DNA from: Scatophagus argus
Lineage: Eukaryota > Chordata > Actinopteri > Scatophagidae
NCBI RefSeq assembly: GCF_020382885.2
Contig: NC_058512.1
Span: forward strand, 203,501 to 267,500
Direction of reading: 5' to 3'
Length of the DNA stretch: 64,000 nt
The notes beneath the pieces were generated by a model. It was not told the origin of the DNA. It searched no databases and saw only the letters and a program-made list of their open reading frames with translations. Positions within the stretch are counted from its first letter, which is position 1. Each line of letters opens with the position of its first letter. The position numbers and the translations under genes were made by a program. Shown piece after piece: positions 1 to 12,050 of this stretch.

Positions 1-1553
1 TGTTTGCTGTGAAACTTTGGGAAGCTGAAATCTTCTGGGTATTTTTGTAATGTAGAAATTCTCTGTATTTTTGTAAACTGAAATTTGTGACGTATTTAAA
101 AGTTAAAATGATAAAAATGAATTTTTACTTCCATGAATTTGTTAAAACTACAAAAATGTTTTGCTTTTTGGGTTTATTTTGGGGATGTTTGTGGTTTTAA
201 CAGAAAAATAAATTATTCTTTAATTTTTATTCTCGCTGCCTTTTCTTTGTGGTTTTGTTTTGGTCCAGTCAGTTGCTATGGTGACAGAAACATTTCAGCC
301 AGCAAAGAATCATTGAAAATAAAGATCAATTAATGTAACGTAGCAGAAGCTCTTCAAGAAGTGACAAATTCATCCTGAGCCGTTTGACGTCCACACTGAC
401 ATGAACAGACGACATTAAACCAGTGAAACGCTGCTGGAAGAGGACATCACACTGACGGTCCAACGCAGCGGCTCTGAGATCCGCCACACGTCCAAACGTC
501 AGGTGGGAGGACGGGCTGTGGACGTCCACTGGATGTCCTCCTGGCTGTAAAATGTAAAAATGCTGTTTAGTTTTTCTGCCTTGACAACGTGAAGACATGT
601 TTGTGTGTGTAATCGGTTTTGTATCAGTACATTCGTGTTCTAATTAATTATTGTGATTTACTGAGTTTGTTTCAAATGTCTGCTTTTCGTTTTAAGCTGA
701 GACGTGTGGAGGACAGCAGCAGTGTCGGACTGTCCTCCGTCTGTCTGAGTTCAGGTGCAGATCTGTTGAGAGTTTGCTGTAAAACTACAGGATTTGTTTC
801 CAAACATGACCTGACAGGTAACAGAGTATACACCGCAGTGCTGTGAGGACTGGGTGGGTAGTGTCACAGTCAGAAATGAACCCATATGAACAGATGTGCT
901 TTACATATTCATATGGCTTTGGAGCCCCCTTGTGGTGTTATCATACAGCTGCACAGCTTGGTTTCTTGGTTTTGTGATTTTCTTGCATTTTGCACCAGAA
1001 TGAAACCAGATACACAGATAATATACAGATAAGCCTGAGTCCCCCCTGAGTGTTGTCCTCACACCAGCAGTGACACACCCGTTAAAGTAGCACTACTGTG
1101 AAACACAAGGAGTACTGCATTACTGCACTTTAACTGCACCTCAAGACCCTCAGACTGAGTCCGAGTCAGAGGTTTTTACTGGCTCCTGAAACAGAAGTGT
1201 TGACTCTCACTAAATCTGAATTGCTAAATTGAACTGCCATCTGCAGCTCAGCAGTTTGGGAAGATCTGCTCGTCAACAGAAAGCGACTCAGATGTTTTCA
1301 CTTTCACTTTCTGCAGGTCAGAAACTAAAATGCAGATTTGGTGAGTGTGTTTGATGATTAAACAGACCGTAATTTACCAGAGTTGTTTCCACTGACACAA
1401 CCAGTCAGGAGCTCTGGGATCAGGTGTTCAGGAGGAAGACAGTTCAGTTCAGGATAAGTCAGAAAGGAGGAAGCTGAAGCGTCCACATTGCAGGGAAACG
1501 GACATCAGGTGTGTGTGAACATACAGAAAGTTCATGGACATGAAAAGATTCAG
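1..1553. other. Non-coding stretch left of mocs2, no gene seen
   Basis: I see no exon with good splice sites or family similarity here. An AATAAA-type signal lies near 319, so the left part could be the 3' end of a gene outside the window, but that is only a guess. The open frames at 326-598 and 619-846 are short and resemble nothing I recognise. Confidence 0.5.
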
Positions 1554-2040
1554 TTCAATTTTATTTAACGTGCCAATTCATAATAGAGTTATCTCAAGAC
1601 ACTTCACAGGTATGTAAACAACACATTCAAAAAAAGAGAGTCATAGAGAATCAGGTCCCAGGACAAAACCCCACACTGAGTCAGCATTCGGCCACAGTGG
1701 AGACGAAAAGCGGAGGGACAAGAGAGGGGGGAGAAGAGACAGGAGAGGGGAAGAGGAGAGACAGAAGAGGGGGGAGAGAAATGAGAGGGGGAGAGGAGAG
1801 ACAGGGAGATGGAGGAGAAGAGAGACAGGGAGATGGAGAGAAAGGGAGATAGAGAGAACAGTGCAGAGCAGGAGCAGCAGGATCCAGGCAGGACCATGGA
1901 GAGGGTTCTGGATCCAGCAACAGTAATCCAGCCTGGAGGTAACAAAAGCATGGATGAGCTTCTCAGCAGCATCTAAGGAAAGGACACGCCTGATTTTTGC
2001 AATGTTACGAAGGTGGAAGTACACAGTCCTCGAGATTTAC
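1554..2040 (-). repeat. Interspersed repeat with LINE reverse-transcriptase fragment and GA-rich core
   Basis: The low-coordinate end (about 1554-1612) matches a start common in many fish repeats (AATTTTATTTA, then a variant of TTATCTCAAG..CACTTCACA). The middle, about 1712-1862, is GA-rich low-complexity sequence. At about 1925-2036 the minus strand encodes a piece typical of the late part of CR1/L2-type LINE ORF2, with the words HLRNIAKIR, HAFVTSRLDYC. The piece is short and 5' truncated. Boundaries are approximate. Confidence 0.55.
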
Positions 2041-2390
2041 TTTATGTGATTCAAGCTGACAGGAGCAAACTGGGCTCTGGTTGAGGGTGTTTAGTCCTAA
2101 TTGTTTTGTAAACTGTTCTTTAAAAATAAAATGTGTTTAATGCTGTTGTTGTTTAAAATAAAAAATAAAATCTAAAAGGTACTTGGTCTGCAGGACAAAC
2201 TGACGGTCTCGATCCTTGCTCTTCTAATGTCTTTGTGTCTTTTTTCTTTATTTTACTTTTGCCTTTATTTTTTATTTATTCTTATCTGATTTTTAATATG
2301 TCTTGTCTTTTAAATTTTGTTCAATTGTCCCTGTCTTGTGTAAATTTAATTAAATAAATAATAATAAAAAATAAGACAAAGGGTGCCGGA

Positions 2391-2431
2391 AGAAGAAGAA
2401 GAAGAAGCAAAAGAAGAAGAAGCCAATAGCA
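2391..2431. repeat. (GAA)n purine-rich microsatellite upstream of mocs2
   Basis: An imperfect GAA/AAG run lies about 75 bp before the first mocs2 codon, followed by a CCAAT word (CCAATAGC) near 2433. It may sit in the promoter or 5'UTR of mocs2. Confidence 0.6.
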
Positions 2432-2504
2432 GCAGAGCAGGAAGTGACGTCACATAGTCAGAGTAAACAGTTTGTTCGGATGTCTCTAATCTGTCACCTT
2501 CTTC

Positions 2505-4984
2505 ATGACTGCGCAGGTGAGTTTCTCGAAGCTTCTGCATGTAAACAAACAAACAGGCAGACAAATAAACAAACACACCTCTGTAACAAATGCGTCGTTT
2601 TCGTTTTCTCAGTTTGTAACATTCTTCTCAGGATCTAAACGTGTTTCAGTGAAGTCCACCCCAGACTCCGTTGACATTTCCTTTGAATTTAACGGTGTCG
2701 ACGAACATGAGACTCCAACCATTAAAAGCAGATAAACGTTATTAAAAGCAAGTTTACATGCATATTGATCAGTATTGTGAACGCCGAAGTCAGATCATCA
2801 TTACATATAATCAATTACTTTTCATTTTTTACTGAAATATTATATTGTAAGGGCAGGAAATGTTATAATTTTATGTTGGAGGACATTAAACACGGTGAGT
2901 CGATGTCTCGTGAGAGGCACGAGGAGGCGCATCACCTTTAGACCTCCTGATGTCAGTCAGGTGTGTCACTGCGGGACCGGCCGGGTGTACCGCGCAGGCT
3001 GCAGTCCACGACTTCCTGTTTTACAAAGTTTAGAATTGAATTGAACGTGTTGTCGTTCCTTGACTGAGTTAATCACACAGACTAAGTAGTTTGGTTTAGT
3101 CACACGTTACACTGTGTGACGTGTGACCAACGCGTGACACACGTCACACTGTGTGACTACACTTAACCAAACCCTGACTGGTTCATCCTTCAGGTGTGAC
3201 TGACCGCAGGGGCAGTGAAAACACATTAAAGCCCAACACGTTCAGGTGACGGAACAGAAACTCGATGCATCAGTTCATCGTTACATCAGAAGACTCTGAG
3301 ACTCCATGTAGGATGACGATTATGATGCTTGAATTTTTCATTTTGAATTTTGATATCTGAACTTCAACGTTCCAAATTTTAGACTTGAAATTTGGATCTG
3401 AATTGTCTTTATTTTATTTCATTATTTAAAAATAAAAATTCAACATTTACTGTAAATTTCTCTTGTATTTGTCTGTGAAACACAAGATTACATGAAGTAT
3501 AAAAACATATTTGTTCTGTCGGTCTTCTTCAGGTGTTTGTGTTGTACTTCGCTAAGAGCGTGGAGCTGACCGGAGTGAAGGAGGAAACGATTGTTGCCGT
3601 GCCGACACCAATCAGCAGCCAGGACCTTTGGAGTCTGTTGCTGCAGCGCCATCCGAGGTGTGATGTGTTTACTGTCATCTCTGTGACCAGTTGACTGTAT
3701 TTAAAGATGTCTGACCTGAGAGCTCCTCAAACACCTGCACTGCCCCCTGGTGGCTGGCTGCAGTACAGCTTATTAACTCCTCCCCTTCCATGTTAGCAGA
3801 TGGGACATGAGCCAAACTATAAACAAATTATAAAAAGTACATGTCAATTTTTCACAAAGATGGTTTCTGTCCTTTAAGGTAGTTTTTATCACACTGATGT
3901 TTATTCAAGGGTTCATTTCTCTGATCAGTTTGGTTTTAATTCGTTATTTGTGGCCATAAAGATGGGCTGAAACATCACGACTGACCGCTGAGCGCTGTTC
4001 CTGATTGGCTCAGACAGGTGTGTTGGCGGGAACTCGATACTGCGGCTCCACCTTCTGATCACTACTTTTTTTTCTTTATTAGAACATAAAAAAAAACATA
4101 CAATTGCTACAAGATGATAACAATACAGTTGGCAAAGGAACAGAAAAGGCCAGGGGGAATAAATATTAATAACCAAACAAAACTAAGTAAAAATAACTAA
4201 CAGAAACTAAAGATAAGTAACAAAATGACAGCTGATTACATATTACATACCAATACTAAATTTTTCACATATACTCTTTGTTTTTGAAGCTTTCTTATTT
4301 TCAAGTGGGGTAAGGGACTGCAGATACAATTCAAAGCTCAAAAAATAGGCTTATAACAGATTAATAATAAAAAGCTTATCTGGATCTTGCTTGTTATCCG
4401 AGGGAAATCCAAAAATATCATGTTCATAATACAGTTTAAAGTTCATATGCAACTTATCAGAGATACATTTTGATAAATTTTCCACAGTCTGTTTGTGTAG
4501 GTACAAAGCCAAATAGGTGGGCCACCGTTTCGGGTTGTGTAGAACAAAAAAGAACAATTGACGTCAATATCATTCTTAAATCCTTCCAATCACTACTGCA
4601 CAGACTCTGGCTCCAAATGACATCATCGAAACAAGATGGCAGCGCTCTTATCAGGGATGTTTTGACTTCACGTCAAGACAGCAAGTTGTAATCTGTTCTG
4701 TGAAACCGACTTTGTGTTTTGTTGTGTTCATCTTGAAGTTGATAAACAGATTTTTGTCAAATCTCTCAAAGTTTCCTTCACAGCAACTCAACAAACAAAA
4801 CAATACAGAAAAAACCCGTAACCAGCTGTGTGTGCGCGCGTGTGCATTTGTGTGTAGACTCTCCGTGCTGCAGGATCAGGTGGTCTTGGCGGTGCGTCAG
4901 CAGTACGTTGCCATTGGCGACCAGGTGGTGACTCTGGCTGACGGGGACGAGGTCGCCGTGGTGCCGCCTCTCAGCGGAGGATAA
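2505..4984 (+). CDS. mocs2: MOCS2A, molybdopterin synthase small (sulfur-carrier) subunit
   Basis: Three coding exons: 2505-2516 (four codons, M-T-A-Q), 3533-3657 and 4858-4984, giving about 87 residues, close to the 88 of the human protein. The protein has the ubiquitin-like fold sequence of MoaD/MOCS2A: it begins VFVLYFAKS, carries a central AVRQQYV and ends PPLSGG. In this family the terminal Gly-Gly is thiocarboxylated and donates sulfur to precursor Z in the cytosol, together with the large subunit MOCS2B. GT/AG splice sites and phases agree (phase 0 then phase 2). The short first exon was chosen because it has an ATG directly before a GTGAG donor and the frame fits; an upstream alternative first exon cannot be excluded. 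The large-subunit ORF follows on the same strand. Confidence 0.88.
3109..3160. repeat. Palindromic CACAC/GTGTG-ACGT cluster in mocs2 intron 1
   Basis: The sequence has overlapping copies of ACACTGTGTGAC and its reverse complement around a CGCG centre, forming imperfect inverted repeats. It looks like a decayed palindrome or short tandem inversion. Confidence 0.4.
3991..4690 (+). repeat. Dispersed repeat (CTGATTGGCTCA...ACAAGATGGCAGC) interrupted by a LINE
   Basis: The two halves, about 3999-4066 and 4598-4690, match in order the repeat at 35695-35775. Shared words are CTGATTGGCTCA, GGCTCCACCT, CACTACTGCACAGAC and a purine-rich GATGGCAGC end. The copy here is split by the LINE described separately; removing it restores the continuous pattern. 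Family name unknown; the type is common in fish. Confidence 0.6.
4067..4588 (-). mobile_element. 5'-truncated L1-like LINE fragment with target-site duplication
   Basis: The minus strand contains the last part of a LINE ORF2; residues such as NPKRWPTYLALYLHKQTV and EHDIFGFPSDNKQ read like the C-terminal end of L1-type ORF2 proteins. The plus strand begins with a T-run (4066-4073), which is the poly(A) tail of a minus-strand insertion. The 9-bp word ATCACTACT occurs on both flanks, at 4058-4066 and 4589-4597, as expected for target-primed insertion. The insert is about 520 bp, so heavily 5' truncated. Confidence 0.65.
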
Positions 4985-5103
4985 ACACAGACGGTGAGTA
5001 GTGATTGATTTGAATCATAATCATAATAAAAAAAGAAATAAGTATAACACGACTGATCTCACTAGTGTGAACTTTAATTTTCTGCTGATGTTTTTTCTCA
5101 GAG

Positions 5104-6120
5104 ATGAGTGAGTTGGAGGATCAGAGAGACGTCTTTAAGCTGAGCCGTGATTGGCTGTCTGTACAGGAAGTGGTCAACGCCGTCAGCAGCTCCTCCTGTG
5201 GAGCCATTTCAGTTTTTATAGGTTCATGTTTTATTCATTTCCAGCAACGGAAATATTATTACTGTTTAAATATCATGATTAAGATGTGAACTTTGAACTG
5301 TTTTCCTTTTTAAACGTATTCAAATACTTAACATGTATGTGCGCGCGTGTGTGTGCAGGTACGACCCGTGAGGACGTGGTGGAAGGCAGGAAGGTGATTG
5401 GTCTGGAGTATGAGGCATATGAACTCATGGCCCAATCAGAGTTCACCAAGCTGTGTGCTGACATCAGAGCGCGCTGGCCAACCGTGACGCACATCTGTGT
5501 CCACCACCGGCTGGGGTCAGAGGCCAATGCTAAGAGCTAACGCTAACTGGTGTAAAGTGCTGGTTTAAGGAGCCCTGTCGACGTTTTAAACTTTACTCCA
5601 AATCGTCTCTGATCGACAAGTGGAGACATTTATTGTCTTTTCTCGTCAGTCCTTGTCCAGTTGAATTATGTGAGATAACAGGAGGACATGTACAAAATGT
5701 CAGAAGTGAAAACGGTGAACTTTGCTTCATGGCCTAAAACCAGTCGATCTTTTCCTTCTGATGAATGTGATGACAGATCAGATAAAAAGTTTCATGGAAG
5801 TCAAACTCACCTGTGAACCTCCTCCCTCAGGTGGGTGGCTGTGGGTGAGGCCAGCGTTGCCATGGCGATCTCCTCTCCTCATCGCCGTGACGGCCAGCAG
5901 GCGATCCAGCACTGCGTCGAGCAGCTGAAGGCCAAAATCCCCATCTGGAAGAAGGTAACGAGCCTCAGAACATCTGCGGCGACTGCTGGTGACTCACTGA
6001 TCATCATGTTTGATTATTGGTCGACAGGAAGTGTACGACACCCAGGACTCCAGCTGGAAGGAGAACGCAGAGTGTCCCTGGGCTGCTCGTCCAATCACAT
6101 CGCTTACAGAGAACATGTGA
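5104..6120 (+). CDS. mocs2: MOCS2B, molybdopterin synthase large (catalytic) subunit
   Basis: Four coding exons: 5104-5221, 5359-5515, 5831-5954 and 6028-6120, total 492 nt or 163 residues. Landmarks of the MoaE/MOCS2B family are visible: CGAISVFIG then TTRED, LEYEAYELMA, HICVHHRLG, VAVGEASVAMA, SPHR, LKAKIPIWKKE and WKENAECPW near the end. The enzyme makes molybdopterin from precursor Z using sulfur carried by MOCS2A. The start at 5104 is the first ATG after the acceptor at 5100-5101 and matches the conserved N-terminal part of the human protein. The preceding exon ends at 4993, nine bases after the MOCS2A stop, so one spliced mRNA would carry both ORFs 11 nt apart. AATAAA lies 11 bases after the stop. 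Confidence 0.9.
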
Positions 6121-6130
6121 CCCTGCTGGA

Positions 6131-6136
6131 AATAAA
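6131..6136 (+). terminator. Poly(A) signal AATAAA of mocs2
   Basis: A canonical AATAAA begins 11 bases after the MOCS2B stop codon, which would give a very short 3'UTR. Whether it or a later signal is used is not known. Confidence 0.5.
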
Positions 6137-7227
6137 CAGTGAACCAATGAGCTGGCATGTTTCAGCGTGTGTGTGGTTTGATTCAGCGCCCAGAAGAGAA
6201 CTAAAGTACTAATACCACACTGTAGAAGTACTTACTAAGATTTACTCAAGTACAAGGACATAAGTGTAAGCACCAAAATATACTTAAAGTACTAAAAGTA
6301 AAAGTACTCCTGATGCAGAGTGAGACAGAACATCATCAGACTGCAGCTGCTAAACATCAAGCTCACTTCATTCTGCTGTAACAAGATGTCATTCATGTGT
6401 TTGGTTTTTTAAAAAATATATTTTTGTCAGTTTTTTCTTAGCAGGAACAGTACAAAAAAACAAACACATGCAGAAGAACACATTTAAAAAAAAGGTCATG
6501 GGAAGATTCGCTTATCCAGAGTTAGCTAAACATCAGAGTTAGGAGATGTCCATTTCATTGGCTAAATAAACAGGTGGACGTATGGAGAAGGTCATGTGGT
6601 TAACAGGTGCTCCTCAGGTTTCAGGTCTGCGCTGTCCATCAAACATCTGCCTCAACGTCTCAACTTCCTGTGTTTGTCACGTGAAGCAGGCAGCGAGTAA
6701 GAGAATGTGTTGCAGCTCATATTTCTCTCAAAAAATTATAGATAAAAATAGTTTAATGATATAAGTGTGTGAATTCGATCCCCAGGAGTACTATAAACTA
6801 TATTCATATTTGTTCATGTTGTCCTCTAACTCTCCTGAATTAAAATGCTGTTGCGACGGACACAAACTGTTTTCAATGAAGCTTTTATTTTGAACTTGTC
6901 CGGAAGTGGCGTCCTCGCTGTTCCTACACAGAGTCCCGTTCCTGCCGCTGCCCCTCTTGGTTAGTCAGCTGATCCGTCTGCAGGTCTGGTGACTCTCGAA
7001 CCCGTGAAGCTCGCACCGTGTCCCAGATCCCAGCAGCACCAGGCCGCAGCCGGCGTCTGTGTCCCTGTCGCCGGAGCTCCTGACACGGACTGGCTCCTGA
7101 CCCCCTCCCCCCGCTGTCAGCTGGAGGCCGAATCATTCGTCTGAAGAAGCCAAGCTGGTCGGACCCTGACGCTCCGCTCCTCCGACAGGCCTCTGTGGTC
7201 CACAGCCCGGCAGCCCCCCTGACCGCC
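6137..7227. other. mocs2-ugcg intergenic segment and ugcg 5' region
   Basis: About 6137-6840 is AT-rich with no gene evidence. From about 6900 the sequence becomes GC-rich up to the ugcg ATG at 7228, fitting a promoter plus 5'UTR. No TATA box stands out. Confidence 0.45.
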
Positions 7228-8425
7228 ATGGCTCTGCTGGAGCTCGCCATGCAGGGATTCGCCGTTTTCGGCTTCATCCTGTTCTTCGTCCTGTGGCTCA
7301 TGCACTTCATGTCCATCATTTATGTGTAAGTCAGCCGCTAAGCTAGGCTAACTCGGCGTAGCTAAATGTAGCAACGTGACGCGTGTTTCCGGCTCTGTTT
7401 CTGTGTTTTATTCTAATAGATTTGTGTCGTACGTGGTTAAACGCAAACACAACACAAAGTGAGTTTCTCAGCGGGTTTCTGACTGCGTGACGGCCGAACA
7501 AACATCCGTGTCTCAACGGGTTTCTGATGGGCGTTTTCCTGGTAACCGCTAGCCGGTTAGCTCTGCCAGTTCATTCTGTTAACGCGGGGATCCGTGTAAC
7601 TTCTGGGAAATTAAATTCGTAATTGATTTCCTACCGATTGGAACAGTTTATAACAGAACTGGGACGGGATTATTTCTTCGCTGAAATCACTTGAATGTCC
7701 AACTCGGCTGCGGTCGTTAGCGTTAGCTGCATGAATTTCCTGTTTATGCTTGATTACATTTCGAAACTTTGCGATTAAATGAGGCTTTGAAGGATGATTT
7801 GGTAATCGCTCTTCATTTCGGCTTTAAGCAGATTCACGTAGTGGCACCTAATCTCCTAAATGTGAATGTTTTGAATGAATCTCAGGCTAAATCGCTCAAA
7901 AGCGACAGATTTTGTGAGGATGGTTTGGTGATGTGTGGTTCAGGAGGGCTGAGGCTTGTGGAGAATCTGGGTTTTCCCACGGACTCTTTCCCAATTGCTG
8001 TGGTAGGCGTGACTCCCAAAATGCCCTGAAGGATTTTGAAACGTTTTGAAAGTCTGATTTCAACACATGTTTAATTGCTCCAAACACGTTGGAGTGAATG
8101 TGGCCTGCGGGTCGCGGAGCTCCTGAAGGGTCGTAAGAATAAAACTTTATGCTCTCTGTCAATCTGCACCTGAATTTCTGTCCAGGATTCTAAGTTTCTT
8201 TTATGTAATTCGCTGGAGGACTTTAAAAGATTACAGGATTTTCAAAAGAATCTGGGACACTCAGAAACCCTCCTGGTCTTTCCAGTACTGACTGCTGAAG
8301 AGATGCAGACTTTATGTAATTCCTTTGGGTCTCTTAACTAAACTGAAATGCTGGAGAGTTGGTTTGCAGACTTCAAGAACAAGTTTTCAAACAGATCCGA
8401 CACTCACAGAAGCTGCGATCCTCAA

Positions 8426-8466
<41 letters not shown>

Positions 8467-11400
8467 TTGTTATTATGTTCTCTGGTGCCACAGAAAGCTC
8501 ATGGACGGCGAGTGGAGCTCGTGTGTCTTTAACTGAAGCCCAGAGGGACGCCACAGTCTCGTAACCATCTGACTGCTGTCTTTCTGCTCACGTTCGTCCC
8601 GTCATCACATCATCCGGCGTTCTGCCGCAGTTCGACCACGTGCCAGAGAAAACATGAAATGATCACATGTGTGTTTCACTCTTCCACAGTCAGGATCTTC
8701 TTCTGTATGCAGCAAAGACTTGGTTTACTCATTTGGTTTGTTTTAAGCAGCTTTCTGAAAACAATTACTTTGATGCTGTGCGTTTCAGTCCTGTCTGCCT
8801 GCTGAGGAGTCGCGTGACACAAATGCAATTGAAATGTGGATTAGAAAACTGAGACCGAGGAAAGGTTCCCGTCTCGCTGCTGTACTGTCGCTGAGGGATG
8901 AACGCTTGGTGTCTTCCTGTTGACCTCCGACCTCTCCGTCTCTTTCAGGCGTCTCCACCTCCACAAGAAAAGATCAGAGGTCAAACAGCCATTTGTGCAG
9001 CTGGCTGGAGTTTCTCTGCTAAAGCCGCTGAAGGGCATCGACCCCAACCTGATCTCCAACCTGGAGACGTTCTTTACCCTGGATTACCCCAAGGTGACGC
9101 TAACTACTAACTAACACTAGCTAACACCCAGCTAACGATGCCTCATTACCATCTTAACTGGCCCAGACTAACATTTCTTTGCACCAACAACCATCCGACT
9201 GTCCACCAGCCCCCTGCCCCACCTCCTTCTGTCCGCCTCCATCCAAGAGCTCCTCCTCCTGCCTCAGACATCAGTCAGACTGCCATTTGTCATCTGACTT
9301 TTTCTTTTTGTTCGCCGACTGTCGACCAGTCAGTGTACCATGTGACTGCCCCTTTCAACCAATGAGTTCCCTTCATGTTTATCATGTGACTGTCCCTAAG
9401 CGACAGTGTGACTGAGGCTGGTCTGTTCACAGTCATTTTAACCTTTTTGTTTTGCAGTATGAGATCTTACTCTGCATTCAGGACCAAGATGATCCAGCTG
9501 TTGACGTCTGTAAAAAGTTGCTGGGCAAATATCCCAACGTAGACGCTCGATTATTCATCGGTGAGCAAAGACTTGTGTTGTTTATTTCTAGTTTTGTACT
9601 GTTAGTTCTGTTCTTACTTCATTTAATGATGCATAACTCACTTTTTTAAGTCGTTCATTAGCAATTAATGTTAGCATGTTGTTCTTTGGTTGTCAGGGGG
9701 GAAGAAAGTTGGAATTAACCCTAAGATCAACAACCTGATGCCAGGCTACGAAGGAGCTAAGTACGGCCTGGTCTGGATCTGTGACAGCGGCATCAGAGGT
9801 CGGTGAACTTCTTGTCTTTGTTTCTGGCTGACAGATAAACTGTTGATGCTAACTTTCTGTGTGTTTGTGTGGCAGTGAAACCTGACACCCTGACAGATCT
9901 GACCAATCAGATGACAGAGAAGGTGGGATTGGTCCATGGGTTGCCATATGTTGCAGATCGCCAAGGCTTCGCTGCCACATTAGAGCAGGTGCGGCGAACA
10001 AACTAGCAGCATGCTAAGTCGGTTAAATGATGTCTTCCCAAGCTATTAGCACTAGCCTCTGAAGCTAACGTGACTCAAATGTTTTCTTGCTATTCCAGAT
10101 AAATGTTAATGTTTTTAATTAGGCTCACTAATTAGCTGTTGGATGCTAACACATGATAGTTTTCTCAAACACTTTTGCTGTTGAAGCATCTAATGCTAAC
10201 TTTGTTCCCACGTCCCTCCTAGCCTTTTGTGGTGTTTTTTAGCTTTGCTGGTGCTAACAGATGCTACCCTGTTGTCAGGTGTATTTCGGGACGTCCCACC
10301 CTCGCTCCTACATCTCTGCGAACGTGACGGGGATAAAGTGCGTGACGGGGATGTCGTGTCTGATGAGGAAGGACGTGTTGGATCAAGCCGGCGGATTGGT
10401 TGCCTTCGCTCAGTACATCGCTGAGGATTACTTCATGGCTAAAGCCATCGCAGACAGGTTGGCATGTTAACATCAGATGACTTTGTTTTTGTCTTTGAAG
10501 AAGTTTGGGAAAATGTTTCAAAAGTTAAATAAAACTGATCATCTCTGTGTGTCTGTCTGTCTCATCAGAGGCTGGAAGTTCTCCATGGCGACCCAGGTGG
10601 CGCTACAGAATTCTGGGTCGTACTCCATTGGCCAGTTCCAGTCCCGCATGATCAGGTGACATGAGAACTGTTCCTGTGATTGGTTGTTTGTAGAATCGAC
10701 CTCGCCTACCATCCAGCTGTCCCAGTCTGCACTGACGTCTGATCCTGTTTGTGTTGTCAGATTAGACTTTTTGTCTCATTGCTTCATCTTGTACATGTAG
10801 AAACGTGTTTCCTAAAATAATTAAGTTTAATCATTCCAGCAGCTGATGAAACACGTCTCTGTGTGTCCGTGTGTGAAGGCTCACAGACTGTAGCTGTCTG
10901 TAGCTTCGTTTGGTTCTCGGCAGTGGACTTTCCATCCTGCTGTAGTTCTCACCGTTAACTCTTTCTGATCGACCTCAGGTGGACGAAGCTGAGGATCAAC
11001 ATGCTTCCTGGCACCGTGCTGGAGCCCATCTCCGAGTGCTTCCTGGCCAGCCTCATCATCGGCTGGGCCGCTCATCACGTGTTCAGGTACACAGCCAATC
11101 AGAGAGGCAGCAGCAGGTTGTGATGCTGTAGCTGCAAGTCGCGTCAGGAGCTTGATGTGTTTCAGTTTTCTGTCTTCATGTCGACGACAAAAACGTCACC
11201 TTGTTGCTTCACCTGGTGGTTCACAGTGAGACACAGTTTGTACTTAAACATCAAACCGATGGAAGATCTGAACTGAGCTGATCAGGCTCTGATGTGTTTG
11301 TGTGCACATGGAAAACATCTGGTCTTTCACTGATGGCATCACGTTCACTCCTGAAGTCACTTACCATTTTTACTGTGTGTGTGTTTGTGTGTGTGTGCGC

Positions 11401-11897
11401 GCGCCCCCTGCAGGTGGGACATGATGGTCTTCTTCATGTGTCACTGTCTCGCCTGGTTTATATCCGACTACATCCAGCTGACTGGAGTTCAGGTACCCAC
11501 GGTCAACCTATGCTTTTAATTTGACAAGCCAGCAGTTTGGCAGTTGAGTTTCTGACACACCTGAGTCAAACACACCTGTGCTGTTGCTGTGTCAGGGTTT
11601 TCATCCTGAATGAGAGGTTTTAATTTTAGACGTGTGCGCCATGCTGGAGTGTTTGCTATAGGTGCTTGCATTTTTATTTGCTAAATTAGAAAACAGTGAT
11701 TGATTGATTGATTGGTGATCTTGCAGGGCGGTCCGCTGTGCTTCTCTAAGCTGGACTTTGCGGTGGCCTGGTTCATCAGAGAGTCCATGGCGGTGCAGAT
11801 CTTCCTGTCGGCTCTGTGGGATCCGACTATCAGCTGGAGGACCGGACGGTATCGACTGCGCTGTGGCGGCACCGCAGAGGAGATCTTGGATGTCTAG
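7228..11897 (+). CDS. ugcg: Ceramide glucosyltransferase (UDP-glucose:ceramide)
   Basis: Ten coding exons: 7228-7325, 8949-9093, 9458-9560, 9697-9798, 9876-9988, 10279-10457, 10569-10655, 10979-11086, 11414-11492 and 11727-11897. They sum to 1185 nt or 394 residues, exactly the human length. The enzyme transfers glucose to ceramide on the cytosolic face of the Golgi, the first step of most glycosphingolipids. Residues about 10-32 form an N-terminal membrane anchor. GT21 landmarks are present: QDQDD near residue 90, WICDSG near 143, [15 protein letters not shown], then SRMIRW, which holds the (Q/R)XXRW motif. Hydrophobic segments follow toward the C-terminus, and the end GTAEEILDV is conserved. 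All splice phases agree and I see no break. Confidence 0.96.
8427..8464. repeat. (ATT)n microsatellite in ugcg intron 1
   Basis: About twelve perfect ATT/TTA units. Confidence 0.9.
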
Positions 11898-12002
11898 TTA
11901 CCATGGAAACCGACTGCCACAGCATCCTCATCCTCCTGGTGAAGAGGAGGAGATGAGAGGAAGAGACTGATGTCAATTTTTTTAATGAGAAAAACTGAAG
12001 AG

Positions 12003-12005
<3 letters not shown>

Positions 12006-12047
<42 letters not shown>
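12006..12047. repeat. (GT)n microsatellite
   Basis: About twenty perfect GT units, 110 bp after the ugcg stop codon. Confidence 0.95.

Positions 12048-12050
<3 letters not shown>

Noticed and set aside
1641-2024. 127-codon Ser/Leu/Pro-rich minus-strand frame
   Set aside because: The Ser/Pro/Leu part is the translation of GA-rich low-complexity sequence; only its first ~35 codons are LINE-derived.
9100-9136. Cluster of CTAAC words, including TACTAAC, in ugcg intron 2
   Set aside because: They look like branch-point motifs but stand beside the donor, not the acceptor; CTAAC/GCTAAC words are common throughout this AT-rich intronic DNA.
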